Made by a program: the position numbers and the translations under genes
Shown: piece by piece, positions 1-11,898 of the stretch
How the letters are laid out: every line of letters begins with the position of its first letter
Position numbering within the stretch: the first letter of the stretch is position 1
Notes under the pieces: model-generated
What the model saw: only the letters and a program-made list of their open reading frames with translations
Database searches by the model: none
Told to the model about the DNA's origin: nothing
Assembly (NCBI GenBank): GCA_022749755.1
Contig: CM040443.1
Location: forward strand, 16,955,244 to 17,019,243
Direction: 5' to 3'
DNA length: 64,000 nucleotides
Origin: Azadirachta indica
Lineage: Eukaryota; Streptophyta; Magnoliopsida; Sapindales; Meliaceae

Positions 1-722
1 TCAATGGTTGTAAATAATTTTTCCTGAAACCCCTCTTTTAATTTTCTTTAAGCGTCTATCTATCTTCCATCTTGAAGAACCACACTTCGGACAACTATCC
101 AGTCCCTATTTCTCATTCCTAAACAATCGACAATGCTTTACTCAAGCATGGATTTTTTCATATCCTAAATCGAATGTCTTCAGAAATTTCCTCACTTGAG
201 TAGGCTGATTTTAGAATTAATTACATTATCCACAAGCAACATATCATACAAAATCTCCAAAAGTCCATCAAATCTCTTATCTGACCACCTATTGTAACTT
301 TATATTTATACAAAACTACAATAGCTTACAATTTTGTATACTTGGTACAACCTAGATATAAATGAGTTTCTACCTCTCCTAGTAATCTACTAAAATCACC
401 ATTCTTTCTTTCCTTTAAAGGTATGACATCTTCATTGTCCATACACCTAGCTGCAAATAAGTCATGTACATCTGACATATTTACTTCTTCAATTACTTCA
501 TCTTTTATTATTTTTTCTTTGTGATGAAACTAATTTGTGTATATGGGATCCATTCCCCTTATGATTAATAAGTGCTAGTAAACTATCTCCACATAATTAT
601 GACTCAAATTTCTGCAGTCTTTACAAGGGCACAAAATCTTTTTTTGATTGCCTATATTATTTTCAGCCATCTTAACAAAAATCAATGCAGGTTTCATATA
701 CTCATCAGTATCTCTATCAAGT
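1..722 (-). pseudogene. CACTA (En/Spm) transposase TNP2 N-terminal relic, runs off left edge
   Basis: Read on the minus strand from about 722 down, a broken frame matches the start of plant TNP2-like CACTA transposases. It shows an N-terminal zinc-finger-like segment (LCPCKDCRN, about 600-630), then LGCTKYTKL (about 350-375), then the conserved YEKIHA segment and the zinc-knuckle-like CPKCGSSRWK (about 75-105). Order and spacing fit the transposase-associated domain followed by the start of the Transposase_21 domain. In-frame stops interrupt it, for example after KIHA and in the LFRNEK region, so it is not functional. The catalytic part would lie to the left of the window. TNP2 normally binds the terminal repeats of CACTA elements and catalyses excision. 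I am confident of the family and unsure of the exact boundary. Confidence 0.75.
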
Positions 723-1368
723 CAAAATTAAAATACATGTCAATATTATAATTTTAAAATAGAGTACATCATGATAAAATCTTATTTTTACTTAGTAAAA
801 CGGATCCAATTTTTATCCATGACTATAATATAAATTTGCATCTTTGGTATGACTTGGATACAAAAATTTTTTTGCCTCTTCTAATAATTTACTAAAAGTA
901 CAAAAAAAATAATAATAACATTAAATAGACAAAATGTAGAAATGAAACAAAAAAATATAATAAAACAAACTTTGAGCAAAAAAGAGAAATTTTTCATAAA
1001 CACAATAAGTGAATAGCAATTGTCTATATTTTCAAAATATTTCTCAACCCCTTACATTACAAGACAACTCAAAAAACTGGACAACACAAGTTTTAAGATT
1101 AAAATATAAATGACCCAAAATCAATTTATAATAAAAAAATTGAGAATGAGAACTGGACTCTCGCTTTTTAAAATAAATATCAAATAATCACCCAAAACGA
1201 AAATATTTGTTAATGAAATTTTTTTCATTATATTTTTCCATAACTATTAGAATTAAGAAGAGTATACTAGTCATTTGCTACTTAAAAAAATATATATATA
1301 TATATCTTTATTTTTGTTTTTAAGGATAAAATAGTCTTTTTAATGTAAATAAAAATAATGCAAGTAAA
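723..1368. other. AT-rich spacer without recognised gene
   Basis: There is no reading frame with recognisable protein similarity. It contains homopolymer A/T runs and a short TA microsatellite around 1290-1305. It may include the 5' noncoding part of the CACTA relic to its left, but no terminal repeat was recognised. Confidence 0.5.
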
Positions 1369-1980
1369 ATGAATTATATTAAAGGAAAAATTAAAAGACC
1401 CCAAAAAAAATTTCTTTTCTTTTCTTCTTTTTCCATGCCGCCGCCTCCACCAACCGGAAAACCTCAATCGCGTAAAAGCTCTTCCTCCTCTGCGTCCAAC
1501 AACTGGTGCCCTGTTTCTTGGCTTGTCCTCCGATCCCGACTAGATTACCAGCGCCGGCGAGAAAGAGGTGGAATATCGTTCTCCGTGGCAGTAAAGGTAA
1601 ATGGAAAATTCCGTAGATCCATCAACCGAACTGAATCGTCGACTTAGTAACTGAGCTTACCAGAAAACAAACGGCAGATTCGGGTCAACTCAAATCGAGG
1701 TTTGCGTCTGGGTGTTCACAGAGGGGAAGGCGAAGCAGCTAAGGAGGAAGACTATGGAGAGTTCGGATTTCCACGATGTGATGAACCACTCGACAATGGC
1801 GTCCGATATATCAGTTTTTCCCGCGGAGTGATTGGCTTGGCTGGTCAATAGGGTTAAATTTATGCCGCTTAAATTCGAAGGTGATAATAGCATGCTCCTG
1901 ACCCAACAATGCTGTTTGGTTTGTAATTTTTTGGATGTTAATTTCATCTTCTGCTGGAACATTTATACAGATTGAGCAAT
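1369..1980 (+). other. GC-richer gene-like island, possible first exon or promoter relic
   Basis: This stretch stands out from the AT-rich surroundings by its higher GC and CpG content. A plus-strand frame opens at the ATG at 1435 with a proline and serine-rich start (MPPPPPTGKPQ, then SSSSSASNN) and stays open to about 1647. A possible splice donor (GTAAAG) lies near 1590. A second short frame starts at 1754 (MESSDFHDVMNH) and stops after 26 codons. I do not recognise a protein family. It could be the 5' end of a gene whose remainder is lost, a captured gene fragment, or a CpG-rich promoter remnant. A minus-strand frame over 1690-1962 also has no recognisable similarity. Confidence 0.25.
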
Positions 1981-2924
1981 AATATCATCTGTCAATTTTA
2001 AATTCTTGGAACTCTTCGAGAGTTCCAACTATTTTAAATTCTTCTATTGGAATTCTTGCTTAAAGGATTGGAAATACTCGTACTATATTAAGTTCTCTTC
2101 TTCAATTATTCTCGAATTCTTCTATAATTCATCATGGATTGGTCTTTTTTCTTTTTTACTTGGCTAATTGCCGCCATTGCTTTCCCGATTTGTTCATGAT
2201 TCATGAGCATGAACTCAGTTAGATCGCGTTAGTTTTTTTTTTTTTTTTTCAAAACCAAATATATTTTTTAGCTTAAACTGGAAATGGTGAAGGATTGAAG
2301 GTTTGTTGCTTTTAATTTTGTTTTAATAATGATACTTATTAAAACGAAAAAAAAAAAAAGCCTACTTCCCAGATTTATGAGCCAAAATGCCCTATAATAC
2401 GTATGATTCTTTAATAAAAAAATTAAGAAAATGTTTACTAATTTTTGGAAAAATAAAATATTAATTTATAATTAATAAGTTAGTGTAAGTCGACATAAAT
2501 GAGAAGGGTATTTATGTTATTTTATCAATTAAAATCAGTCATCGGCTTACGAAAACGAAAATTGTACAAAAGGGTCTCATTGAGAAATATTTTTATATTG
2601 AGTGGGTACGTTACATTTGTTTTAAAAATAGGGTCTAAGTGTTATTCTCCCATAAAAATAAAAAATTAATAAAATACCAAATAAAAACTTATCATTTTAT
2701 CTAAGGAGAGGAAAAATGAATTTTACGGCTCTTGTAAAAATAAATATGGCCTTAGTTTTTTAATTTGTTATGTTTTAATGTGAAAAGAGAGCAAAGAGAT
2801 GGGTTTTGTTGTACTAAAAAAATAAATTAATTAAATTAAATAATGATTAAATCCTTATATTTTAGTGAAAAATGAATAAATTATTGCATTTGCTATAATA
2901 AATCCTAACTAAACATTAGTTTTT
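1981..2924. other. AT-rich intergenic sequence
   Basis: No gene is seen. Long T and A runs occur near 2229-2250 and 2347-2360. The segment around 2560-2660 contains an AAAGGGTCTCATTGA-type motif similar to the ends of the Mutator-like MITE at 12847-13477, so part of it may be an old TIR element. Confidence 0.4.
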
Positions 2925-3105
2925 AGGGATGTGTAAAATCAAGTTCATTTTAGATTTTTTAGAAAATAAATCAAACTGAAAGTGTTGAACTGTAAAATCG
3001 AATCAAACCAAACTCTTTTTTGGAATATGAACTAAACTAAATCGAATTGTTTTATGTGGTTCGGTTCGGTTCAATTAAATATTTTTGCCTAGCACTATTA
3101 GTTTT
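2925..3105. repeat. hAT-like MITE or relic with GGTTCGGTTCGG motif
   Basis: It begins with a GGATGTGTAAAATC-like start and ends with a GGTTCGGTTCGGTTCAAT motif. Sequence of this flavour (repeated CGAACC/GGTTCG near a short GGGGTGT-type terminus) is common in plant hAT-related nonautonomous elements. No target duplication was verified. Confidence 0.3.
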
Positions 3106-4284
3106 AATTGAATGTAAGAGCCTATTTGTTACAATCAATTAGAGTTATACTTTTTGATTAGTTTTTAAAATTTAAGGATTTATTTTTATTATTATTATTA
3201 TTTAAAAATAATCTTTTTTCTTAATTTCACAATATTTTGTAACTAGAATTTTATTTTGCTATTAAAATTATACTTATTGAAGATTTTTATTTATATTATT
3301 TAATTTTTTTTATTTGGTAGCATTTTTTCAATGTTTTATGTTATTTAACATTTTGTAGCATTTGTAAGTAATATTGTACTAGTTAAACATAAAATATAAT
3401 GAAAACAAATATATTACTTTAAAGTTAATTATAACAATTTTTAAGAATTTGCTACAATAACTGATATTTTATCAAATTAAAATTTAGTTCTTTTGTAGCT
3501 TTTGTCTAGTGTTACTAAATTTATCTTAATTCGTAGCATTTTTGAAGTGTTACAATATTTAACATTATAGATAACACTTTTAAAAAAATGCTACTAATTA
3601 AATATAAAATGCAATTAAAAAAAATATTACTAGTTGAGTATCTAAAAATATCATTTTTAAGAAAATGCTACTTTATGTTAACAATAAGTATATATTGCAA
3701 CCATTATGAGATCAAATCAATATCGGATGGACTTGCTTGTGGAGGTATTTGATACTTCCATTTGCAGCCTGACACGTCTAAAGCTACATTAAAGGTGGTT
3801 CAGAGCCTAAAAGTAATCAGGCTAATGTGCCAATATATGTAAGAGAAGTGTGAGGATGCTAGGGTAAAGTCTAAGTCAATTTATACAGCAAAAGATGGTT
3901 GGAAAACAAGGATTATTAAGGGTTTTGCAAGTTGGACATGAAAGGGAGGAGGCTAACACCATCAAGGTGTTGTCTCAAGATTTGATTCAAGGATTTTAGA
4001 ATTACAAAATAATGTTCCAAGGATGCCTTGACCATGGAATTAATACCTTCTTATAGTGTGATATGTAATTATAATCTACATAACTAGTTTACATTATCCT
4101 AATTTAACGCAAATTACCTTACTAAGACATGTCTTTATCTAAAAATAAAATTATATGTAATTTTAATCCTCATTAAAAGTGATGTATAAAGACATAATTA
4201 TAATAAAATACTTATTTTAATTAATCCTAAGTTAATTAACATAGGAATAAACTCTAAGCCCTATTAGGAAAACAGCCATTGCAG
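3106..4284. other. Intergenic sequence with dispersed GTAGCA/TGCTAC motifs
   Basis: Between about 3318 and 3675 the hexamer GTAGCA and its complement TGCTAC recur in both orientations next to A or T runs, a pattern seen in subterminal regions of CACTA-type elements. From 3715 to 4080 the sequence is less AT-biased, with an open-looking but stop-interrupted plus frame (for example VGHEREEANTIKVL). I do not recognise it. Confidence 0.3.
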
Positions 4285-5180
4285 ATGTTGAGTTAATATC
4301 GATGATATGCTTTATTAACACATGTTCCAGATAACATAGTAGCCTTATCTGGCAATCTCTGACACCAAATAAAGTATCACAGTAAAAGTATCAATATTTA
4401 GTATGTCCCCATGTATTAGTAGCGCATTAAAACTATAGTATCAAAAATTTTTTGTTACCAAAAAGATATCTATGACTTTTGATCTCGTTGTATCTCAAAA
4501 CATTGCTGTGTTTATAATATTATAGTAGGTTGGATTTGTATAATGTTACTGGTTGTTTTTTGATACAATATTAGTATTGATAAATGTTTTTGTTGCTAAT
4601 AATAATGCCACTATTCAGTTTTCAAGTGTCAAATTTGTTAAAACTATTGGCAATATGGTAATGAAAATTGACATGCAGCATAAATATGTCCAAAATAATT
4701 CTAGGAACAAAAATAATACTAAGTCCAAAAGTAATTTTATATACAAAAATAATTTCTAAGTCAAGAATAAAATTAACTACTATATACAATGGTAACTACA
4801 AGTTATACATTGTGTGTATAACAAAAATATAAGTAGAAGTACAAGTATTGACCAATTCTGGGCAAATAAAAGCAAAGCACAAATATATAAATTTTTAATC
4901 AAGTAATCCCACAATCTTTTTTAATCCTGGGCAAAACATAAGCACCAAAATTTATTAAATTCATTAAAATAACTTAACAATAATTTTCCTTCAATGCAAG
5001 ATGACAAATTTAATATGGATATGCATCCTTTTTAATCTTGCCATGTTGTTGTAAGTTAAACTCTAAGTATTAGCCATTCCTCAAACTTGCATGTAGTACT
5101 TTGAATTTCCTTCATTGACTTGCACTTAATCTCCAAGTTGGACTGTGCATTAACATCTTCTACCTATGTTACTGCCTACA
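4285..5180. repeat. Interspersed block, copy 1 of CACTA end sequence
   Basis: This block is collinear with 44953-45790. Both start with GTTGA(A/G)TT..ATCGATGATAT, continue with ATAAC(A/G)TAGTAGCC and CACCAAATA(A/G)AGTATCACA, and later share a cysteine-poor AT-rich stretch with GGGCAA and AAGCACCAAAAT segments. At 45 kb the block lies directly 3' of a TNP2 transposase read on the minus strand, so it is most simply the 3' end of that CACTA family. Here no transposase was recognised next to it, suggesting a deleted nonautonomous copy. Confidence 0.6.
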
Positions 5181-6038
5181 AATACAAATTAATTGAAGCA
5201 AAAAATAAAATTTGAATGTGAATCATCATCGTATGGTATTAAGATGGAAACATCAGACAATTAATAAATTGCATTAAAAAACATGTGACTACAAATCTTG
5301 TAGTAATCATCAAACAATTTCTCACTATGAAAAAAACAAAGATGGAAACATGAAATGATAAAGATGGTATTACCACTTCTTACCTAACTCAATGAAACAC
5401 TGATGAATTGCATTAAAGAACATGTAACTAAATTTGAAATTTAAAAGAAACGGACTCAATAGTAGCTGATTTATCAATACAATTTCTATTTTTTATTTTT
5501 ACAAAATTAATAAAAAAATATAAAAGAAAATTATTTTAATGTTTTGTTTTCAAGTTTATTATATTATAGGTTGAATTTAACCATTACACTTTTCTAGATT
5601 AAATATGTGTAATGGCCTCACATGTCAGACATGGAAGTTATAATCTTATTTCGCCTTAAAAAATTTGTTCGTAACAAAGACGGAGGTAATGATAAGGGGG
5701 TAAAGGGTTGTTCTTGAAACCTCGAGGGGAAATGAGTAATTAGGTCAAACTTTTGGGTGGTAAAGGAAATGTTTCTTACTTTTTGCAGCTACTAAAATCA
5801 ACCGTAAATAGTTAACAAAACTTTTTGACATTAGAACTTATTACAGCCAATAAAATTTAGTTGTAAATGGTTGCAATTCAACAGCAAAAGATGCTTTTAT
5901 GATTAAATTTGTATTATTTGCAGCTGATTTTTTCAGCGCAAAAAATGTTTTTGAAGAATTTAAAAGTTCTTTGCTTTAAATAGGATTTATACAATTAAAT
6001 AAACATTGATACATTAGTTGATCGGTAGAATGACAACT
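5181..6038. other. AT-rich sequence, no gene
   Basis: No coding sequence is recognised. Between 5785 and 5945 GCAGCT-type motifs recur (GCAGCTACTAAAATCA, GCAGCTGATTTTTTCAG), resembling subterminal repeats of transposons. Confidence 0.35.
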
Positions 6039-6058
6039 CACTACAACAAAAAATATAT
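6039..6058 (+). repeat. CACTA-type terminal motif without partner
   Basis: CACTACAACAAAAAATATAT matches the canonical left terminus of CACTA superfamily elements (CACTACAA followed by an A run). No matching TAGTG-ended inverted copy was found to the right in this window, so only a half element or solo end can be claimed. Confidence 0.4.
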
Positions 6059-6464
6059 TTTGTGGCTGAATTTCTTATTTAAATCAAAGAATTTATAAAT
6101 TCTTAATTGAGTGTGTATGCCATTCAATTTTTCTAATTTTTGTATTTTAAAACTATAATTTATTGTTGTAAAGTTCTATATCCCAGTCAAAGCAAAGATT
6201 TGTGAATTATAGATACAGTTTCACGAAGGAACTTTTAACTGCAAAATTAGTGTTTGTATTTAATATCACTAACTCAGCAATCTTTTCCCGTCTTGGTTTG
6301 CATGTGATAAATGGTTCAAAATTTATGTGATGTAGTATTCATCATCTAAGTGAGTGAAACGAGGACAATTTTTAAATTACTTATCACATCGTAATTTCAC
6401 AACCTAGTTGATTAATGTCACACTATTTGGGATAAAAATTTGAGATATGTAGAATACATATATA

Positions 6465-6500
<36 letters not shown>

Positions 6501-7362
6501 TGTATGTATGTATGTGCTTAATTAATAGCAAGAATGCATTTGAAATTGTGATATTCCATATTAAATATATGATAAATTTGAACATCTTACTAAATTAGAA
6601 TTTTTCAGATTACACATTATATGTATAATCTACTCATATTAAATTAGAAAATCTATTGAGAGTCAATAATCTTGATCAAAGATAGTTTGCAATTGCCAAA
6701 AAAAAAATCTACGCAACAATTTGAGCAAAATTCATCCCTATTCAAGGGGATAACAGAGTACTTTTAAAAAAGTAAGGAGATAAGTGGGTATAATCTAAAA
6801 TAATAAGGGGACAAGTGGATTTTTTTCAAAGGATATATAAGGATTAGTTAGTGTTTTTAATGAGTAAATAAGACAAAAATTTAATTTTAAAATTTCATTA
6901 AAAGCCAGAACACTAAAAAACTTATGGAAGGGAAAAAAAGAGTGTAACTTCATCTCTTTTTCATACAACATTAACAATTTGAGAAATGTTTGTATAAGGG
7001 CTTAAAGTGAAACTGATTGAAATATATTGGACCGAAGTGATAATTTTCATAACTGTTAGCGATTCTTTTACTTAATACATTAAACATGTGGCTAAAGTCA
7101 CATTTCTTGAAATGTTGGGGATCACAGTTATGTTATTATAAATATTACAACATACTAATTAAAGTTATGTTTCATAAAATATTGATGACCAAAATGATAA
7201 TACAACATACATGAACTTAAAAAGCCTCTATATTTGTACCAAAGATATCTAAGCCTAAATCTAAAAATATTAATAATAATTATTAGTAACCATAATAATG
7301 CTAATAATTTCCCTTTTTTTTAGTAAGAGGGAAACATTAATTAAAATTTGTTCTTCAGCCTT
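6059..7362. other. AT-rich 3' flank of the KAO gene
   Basis: No gene is recognised. Contains the tetranucleotide microsatellite listed separately and the 3' untranslated and downstream region of the minus-strand KAO gene. No clear polyadenylation signal could be singled out among many A/T-rich candidates. Confidence 0.4.
6457..6515. repeat. (TA)n(TATG)n compound microsatellite
   Basis: A short TA run is followed by about eleven copies of the tetramer TATG. It is a likely length-polymorphic marker. Confidence 0.9.
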
Positions 7363-9492
7363 CTACACAGATGAAGATGAAGATTTCCTGAGCCTTGCCA
7401 AGCAATTATCTGTAGGCCTTGAATGCGGCAAATACATTAATGGACATTGAGGATTTAGTCGTTCCACCCTGTAATTAAATAAAAGTCATAATTTTATTCT
7501 TTTATTTTTACATTAATTCTCCTTTGCCCTTATTTAAGGACTTGAAAACAACATATATAAAGCAAGAAAAGTTTACAAGATATATAATTACTTACCGATA
7601 ATTCAGGAGAAAATGGTGAAGAAATATAGCAATTTCAAGTTTGGCAAGATCATTTCCAGGGCACAACCTGCTGCCTCCTCCAAAGGGCAGGAAACTTCCT
7701 GCTTTGGGTGTAAAATTCTACATATGTTCCATTTATAGCAATTAACAATAACATCATATATACCACAAGTATTATTTAATGATATAATATTTATAAATTA
7801 GAAAAAAATAAATTAAATTAGTTCTTAATTTACAATATAATTGACTTACATCCCATCTGGAAGGATTGAATTCTTTGGGATTTGGATAAATTTCTGGATC
7901 CAAGTGAACACTTCTGAACCAAACTAGAACTTTCCAACCCTTAGGAATGATATAGCCTGCAACGCGAATCAATTTCGTTTAGTTGATGTGTTATTACGAA
8001 TGCATGCCCTGCTGAGAATGTATTTTTGGATAAACCGCTAGTCTTCGTTCAGGAATTAAAATGAACTAACCGTTTATATTGACATCTTTTTTAGCTTCTC
8101 GGAAGACAGTAAGTGAGAAGGTTACTATACGAAGTGTTTCATCAATTACCTTCACAAATAAGGAATTCATTGTTTAGAACATTATATATTCAATATATAG
8201 AGATGAGCCCTAATTAATTAATGTAATGTACCTTATTTAGATAATCCATTTCGCGGATTTCTTTTAGGTTCAAACCCTTCTGTGTAGGTGGCCTCTTGTT
8301 TATAATCCACTCCTGCTCAGCCTGAAATGTACGCCCTCAAATGAAATCAGAAGATAAGACTTAACAATGAAAAGAACAGGTTATTTAAACATTGAAATTC
8401 TGATTTTACCTTAGCTTTTTCAAGAAATTCGGGGTGTTCTTGCAAGAAAATAGTAGCCCACATCATAGTATGCCCAGATGATTCGTGGCCAGCATTCAAG
8501 TACATCAGCAGAAGATCAATGATTTCCTCGTCTTCCAATTTTTTGCCATTTTCATCTTCAACACTCAGCAGTTGATCCATCATGTCTTTCTTCTTCGTCC
8601 CCGAATTATCTCCCAGCTTGCTCTTATATCTTCGCTCATCCACTATAGATTGTAATATAGCCACAAGATTTTTCCGAGCCTGAAACAAACAATAAGACAT
8701 ATATCCATTTCAATCACAACCCACTACATTTCACAAGAAAAAAATTGCAGTTGCTCAGGGTGTGTAATGCTTCACCTTAAGAGCTCTATGGTAAGCAAAT
8801 CCCGGAAGATTAATTGCCATGGCCCTAACTCCGTAGTTAAGTGCAGTATATTCCCTTTCCAAAGCTTCCATGATATGAGGACTCTCACAGCTAAGAAAAA
8901 TATACATTATAATCCTGAAAGTAAGCCTGCGGAGTTCAGTTAAGAATTCAATCTGTTCGACTTTGGCCCATTTGTCCAATGCAGAAATCACGTTTTCTTC
9001 AATGTATTCCAAGTAAACAGACAAAGCCTCGTGACCATTGACTGGAGCAGCTGTCAAGCGGCGGAGACGCTTGTGATCTTCATAAGAAATACTAACAAAT
9101 GATTTCTTTCCGATGAGTTCGACAGTAGATATCGGCCAACCTGGCTTAAAACCATCATCATCTGTTAAAACCCTTTTGCAGGTTTCAGGCGTTGTGACGA
9201 TCACACTTGGGTTTCCGAACATGAAAGCTTTGTAGATTCCAGTACGTCCAAACCTGGTAACAAAGCTGTTCATGAAGGAATCAGGATGGGGGGATTTGAA
9301 AGCTCCAAGGAAAGACCACATGTTGCCAATCAAAGGCCAACCCAAATCACCTGGAGGAAGAGAATACTTCTTCTGACCAAGTTTGGTTTCATAGATCCAA
9401 GAATTTGCTCTCCTCAGAACCCATTTCAGAAAGGTAGAAGTCGCAAATACGCAAACAAGAGCAACCCAAATTGAACTCCTCGTGAACTCCAT
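7363..9492 (-). CDS. KAO: ent-kaurenoic acid oxidase, cytochrome P450 CYP88A (7 exons)
   Basis: Joined exons: 9492-8776, 8679-8410, 8321-8232, 8149-8071, 7956-7850, 7717-7596, 7468-7363. All introns are short (82-132 nt) and GT..AG. They join to an uninterrupted 496-codon frame, close to the roughly 490 residues usual for KAO. Visible features: N-terminal membrane anchor (about residues 7-25), proline-rich hinge PPGDLGWP (46-53), I-helix AGHESSGH (302-309), ExxR as ETLR (363-366), PERF-region FNPSRW (415-420), and the heme loop [10 protein letters not shown] with ligand Cys440. The exact motif combination and the PTDNCLAR tail are typical of CYP88A. Family knowledge: an ER enzyme that performs the three oxidation steps from ent-kaurenoic acid to GA12 in gibberellin synthesis. 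A serine run ends the protein. No lesion was seen, so it is probably functional. Confidence 0.93.
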
Positions 9493-9531
9493 ATTTTCGA
9501 GGCCAATTAGAAATCAAACCAAAGCTGATTG

Positions 9532-9541
9532 TATATATAGC
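9532..9541 (-). promoter_or_regulatory. Candidate TATA box of the KAO gene
   Basis: CTATATATAC on the minus strand lies about 40-50 nt upstream of the KAO start codon. If used, the 5' untranslated region would be only some 15-20 nt, which is short, so another start site is possible. Confidence 0.3.
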
Positions 9542-9549
9542 AGTAGCGG

Positions 9550-11639
9550 TAGCAATAACAGATTACAGAACAGAATTTGTTGGAGCTTAATTAACAATAA
9601 TAATGTTAAGCGTGAGGCTGGCTCTCTGCAGAGCCATTCTTTACAAGTCTATTTCTATACATTGCTATGTTAACCGTACGTATGATACTTCTTGTTATTT
9701 GTTAACCATATGTGGCATTATACAGTAAATCGAAATTTTCGTTTAATGGTAAAACAACTGTTTTTCACTTGCTTTTATAATTATAGATGATTCTTAATCT
9801 TTAATTATGCATACCGTTAACTTTGAAGATATATATTGCATATATTATTAAATATTATTTTCAGATACACAGTTATCGTTTTTAATCATATTAACATAAT
9901 AATATAATGTTGCTAATATAATATTAATGTAATGAAATGATATGCATTGGTTATGACGAGTTTTACCCTTCATAAAGGGATGTATAGTTTTGATGACTCA
10001 TACCCTAATAAAGAATTCATCTTTTTATTACTAGACTATTTGTAAAATGGAATTTCTGTAGCATGATGGGTGCACTTTATAGAATTAAGTTGTTATATTC
10101 CGAAAATTCATTATGATTGTATATGGCTGCAGTAAAATTTATTTCTTATTGACATATCAAATCATTTATGAATCATAATATTTTCATACTTTGACCAAAT
10201 AACAAATTAAGACATAATTTCTTTTATTTTAATATCTAGCCCTTAATACGTTGGCAAAAATTCCTGCAGGGATAAGGGCATGACCCATTTGGATCGGAGA
10301 TCAAGGACGAATTTTCAGAAAAACAGGGATTGGGTGAGGTTCGAGGATAATTTTTTGTCCTCGATTTCAAAACGGGTAGGGGACGGGTATGTCCTTCTTT
10401 GCTCGACCTGCCCCGGTTCCCAAAAAAATTACAAAATTACTTTGTAAAATTATAATTATATCCATATATTTAATAAATAATTATATAAACTTTTATCTTT
10501 TAATTTTATCAATCAAGTCCTTGAAAAAAATTTATACTTTTTTAATTTAATCAATTAGATCCTTTACATAATATTATTATTTTATTTTTAAATCCTAAAT
10601 TTTTAGTTATATATATTTAAAAAAAAATTCTATGTCTAAAGAAAACCCTCACCCTTCACAAAATATTTTTTTTCAAAAAAATTATCAAAAAATAAAAATG
10701 TCCAAGATTAATTTCATATATTTTCTCTAATATCATCAATTTTATTAAAAATTAGATCATAATTTGCAAACATATTTATTCTTTTTCCATTTATATAGGT
10801 TAATAAAAAAAATTATAGTAAATGTATTAATCAAATTTGATATTTTATTCTAATAAAATTATTGTAAATTGTGCCAATTAAATGAATGATTATTGTCTAT
10901 TACTTTATTTTAATCAATTAATTTTAAAAAATTAAATATTTAATCTTATTATATTATTTTGATGATATGTAAAATTGTGATCTCACGTATGAAAAACTCA
11001 TTTATTATTATTGAAAAATATAATAAATTTGATTTATATTATGAGATTTGATGAAAAGTTCAAAATTGATGATGCAATTTTTTAATAATAAATTCCTTCC
11101 CTCTAATTTTCTTATCTTGAGGATTGTGTTCTACCAATCAAATCTTACAAAAATGAGATTGATACAAAAAAATTTTAGAACTTTTTCCTTTGTTTAATTT
11201 AAACAGATATAAAAATAAAATTCTAATTTTATTCATATTGAAATAAAAAATATCCAAATAATATTCAAAATATAAAACTTTTTTAGAAAAAGAATAATAT
11301 AGTTTACTTGGTCAAAATGCAAAACTGATTCCATTTTCATTGTTTAATTAATTGGCTAAATTAATTAATTGGATTTATGTCATTTTATGTTTAGAGAATC
11401 TTAAACCTAATTATTTATATATTCAATCACATCTCTCAAAAGAATATTGTATTCAGTTTGGTAGTTGCTAAAAGATTAACATTATTAGTTATAATTAATT
11501 CAGCTCTTTTCCTAATGACAAAATATATATATATATTTTGCTTATTTTGTTGATTAAAATATATGTTAAAATAAAAGTATTTTTTAAAATCAGGAAAATG
11601 TTAGAAGATGAACAACTAATTGATTGGTTTTTTGTGCAG
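9550..11639. other. AT-rich intergenic region with a G-rich dispersed repeat
   Basis: No gene is recognised. Around 10255-10430 there is a less AT-rich repeat with GGGGACGGG and CCCCGGTTCCC motifs, a flavour common in degenerate hAT-related plant repeats. The rest is AT-rich sequence with no recognisable structure. It includes the distal upstream region of KAO. Confidence 0.4.
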
Positions 11640-11709
11640 GCATTGGAAAAGAAAATCACTTTTCATTTATTCTGATCTTCGTTCTCTACTTCCTGTTGCA
11701 GATCAAACG
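11640..11709 (+). pseudogene. bHLH transcription factor exon relic (group Ib, ORG2/bHLH38-like)
   Basis: A 70-nt segment flanked by an AG acceptor (TGTGCAG) and a GT donor (GTAATT) encodes a frame ending YSDLRSLLPVADQT. This matches the helix 1 to loop part of the basic helix-loop-helix domain in the iron-deficiency related group Ib factors, where the order is basic region, LYSxLRSLLP, then DQT followed by KKLSIP. The basic region is reduced to HWKRKS and lacks the usual HNAxERxRR core. No following exon with KKLSIP was found. It is a relic or captured exon, not a gene. Confidence 0.5.
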
Positions 11710-11787
11710 GTAATTAATTAATTAATTATTTTATTTATCTATTTATTTATGTTTTGTTTTGGTTTTTCCTTTATTAATGATTTTGAC

Positions 11788-11895
11788 GATGTTGTACACC
11801 TTCATTTAGCTATTGCAATTTTTTCTCTGATAACGGGTCACATGTATAGGACCAACTCGGAAATTGGTCATGGTCTAAATAATATTTTAGAGGCT
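11788..11895 (+). pseudogene. psaA: Plastid psaA fragment in nuclear DNA (NUPT)
   Basis: About 108 nt encode, in one frame, [17 protein letters not shown] then [12 protein letters not shown]. This closely resembles the photosystem I P700 apoprotein A1 segment HHLAIAILFLIAGHMYRTN..IGHG..DILEAH. The nucleotide stretch GGTCACATGTATAGGACCAA also matches chloroplast psaA as remembered. The fragment stops abruptly at a TA microsatellite. It lies within a longer frame (11749-12132) whose flanks show no similarity, so that frame is fortuitous. Substitutions suggest an old transfer. Confidence 0.75.
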
Positions 11896-11898
11896 ATA

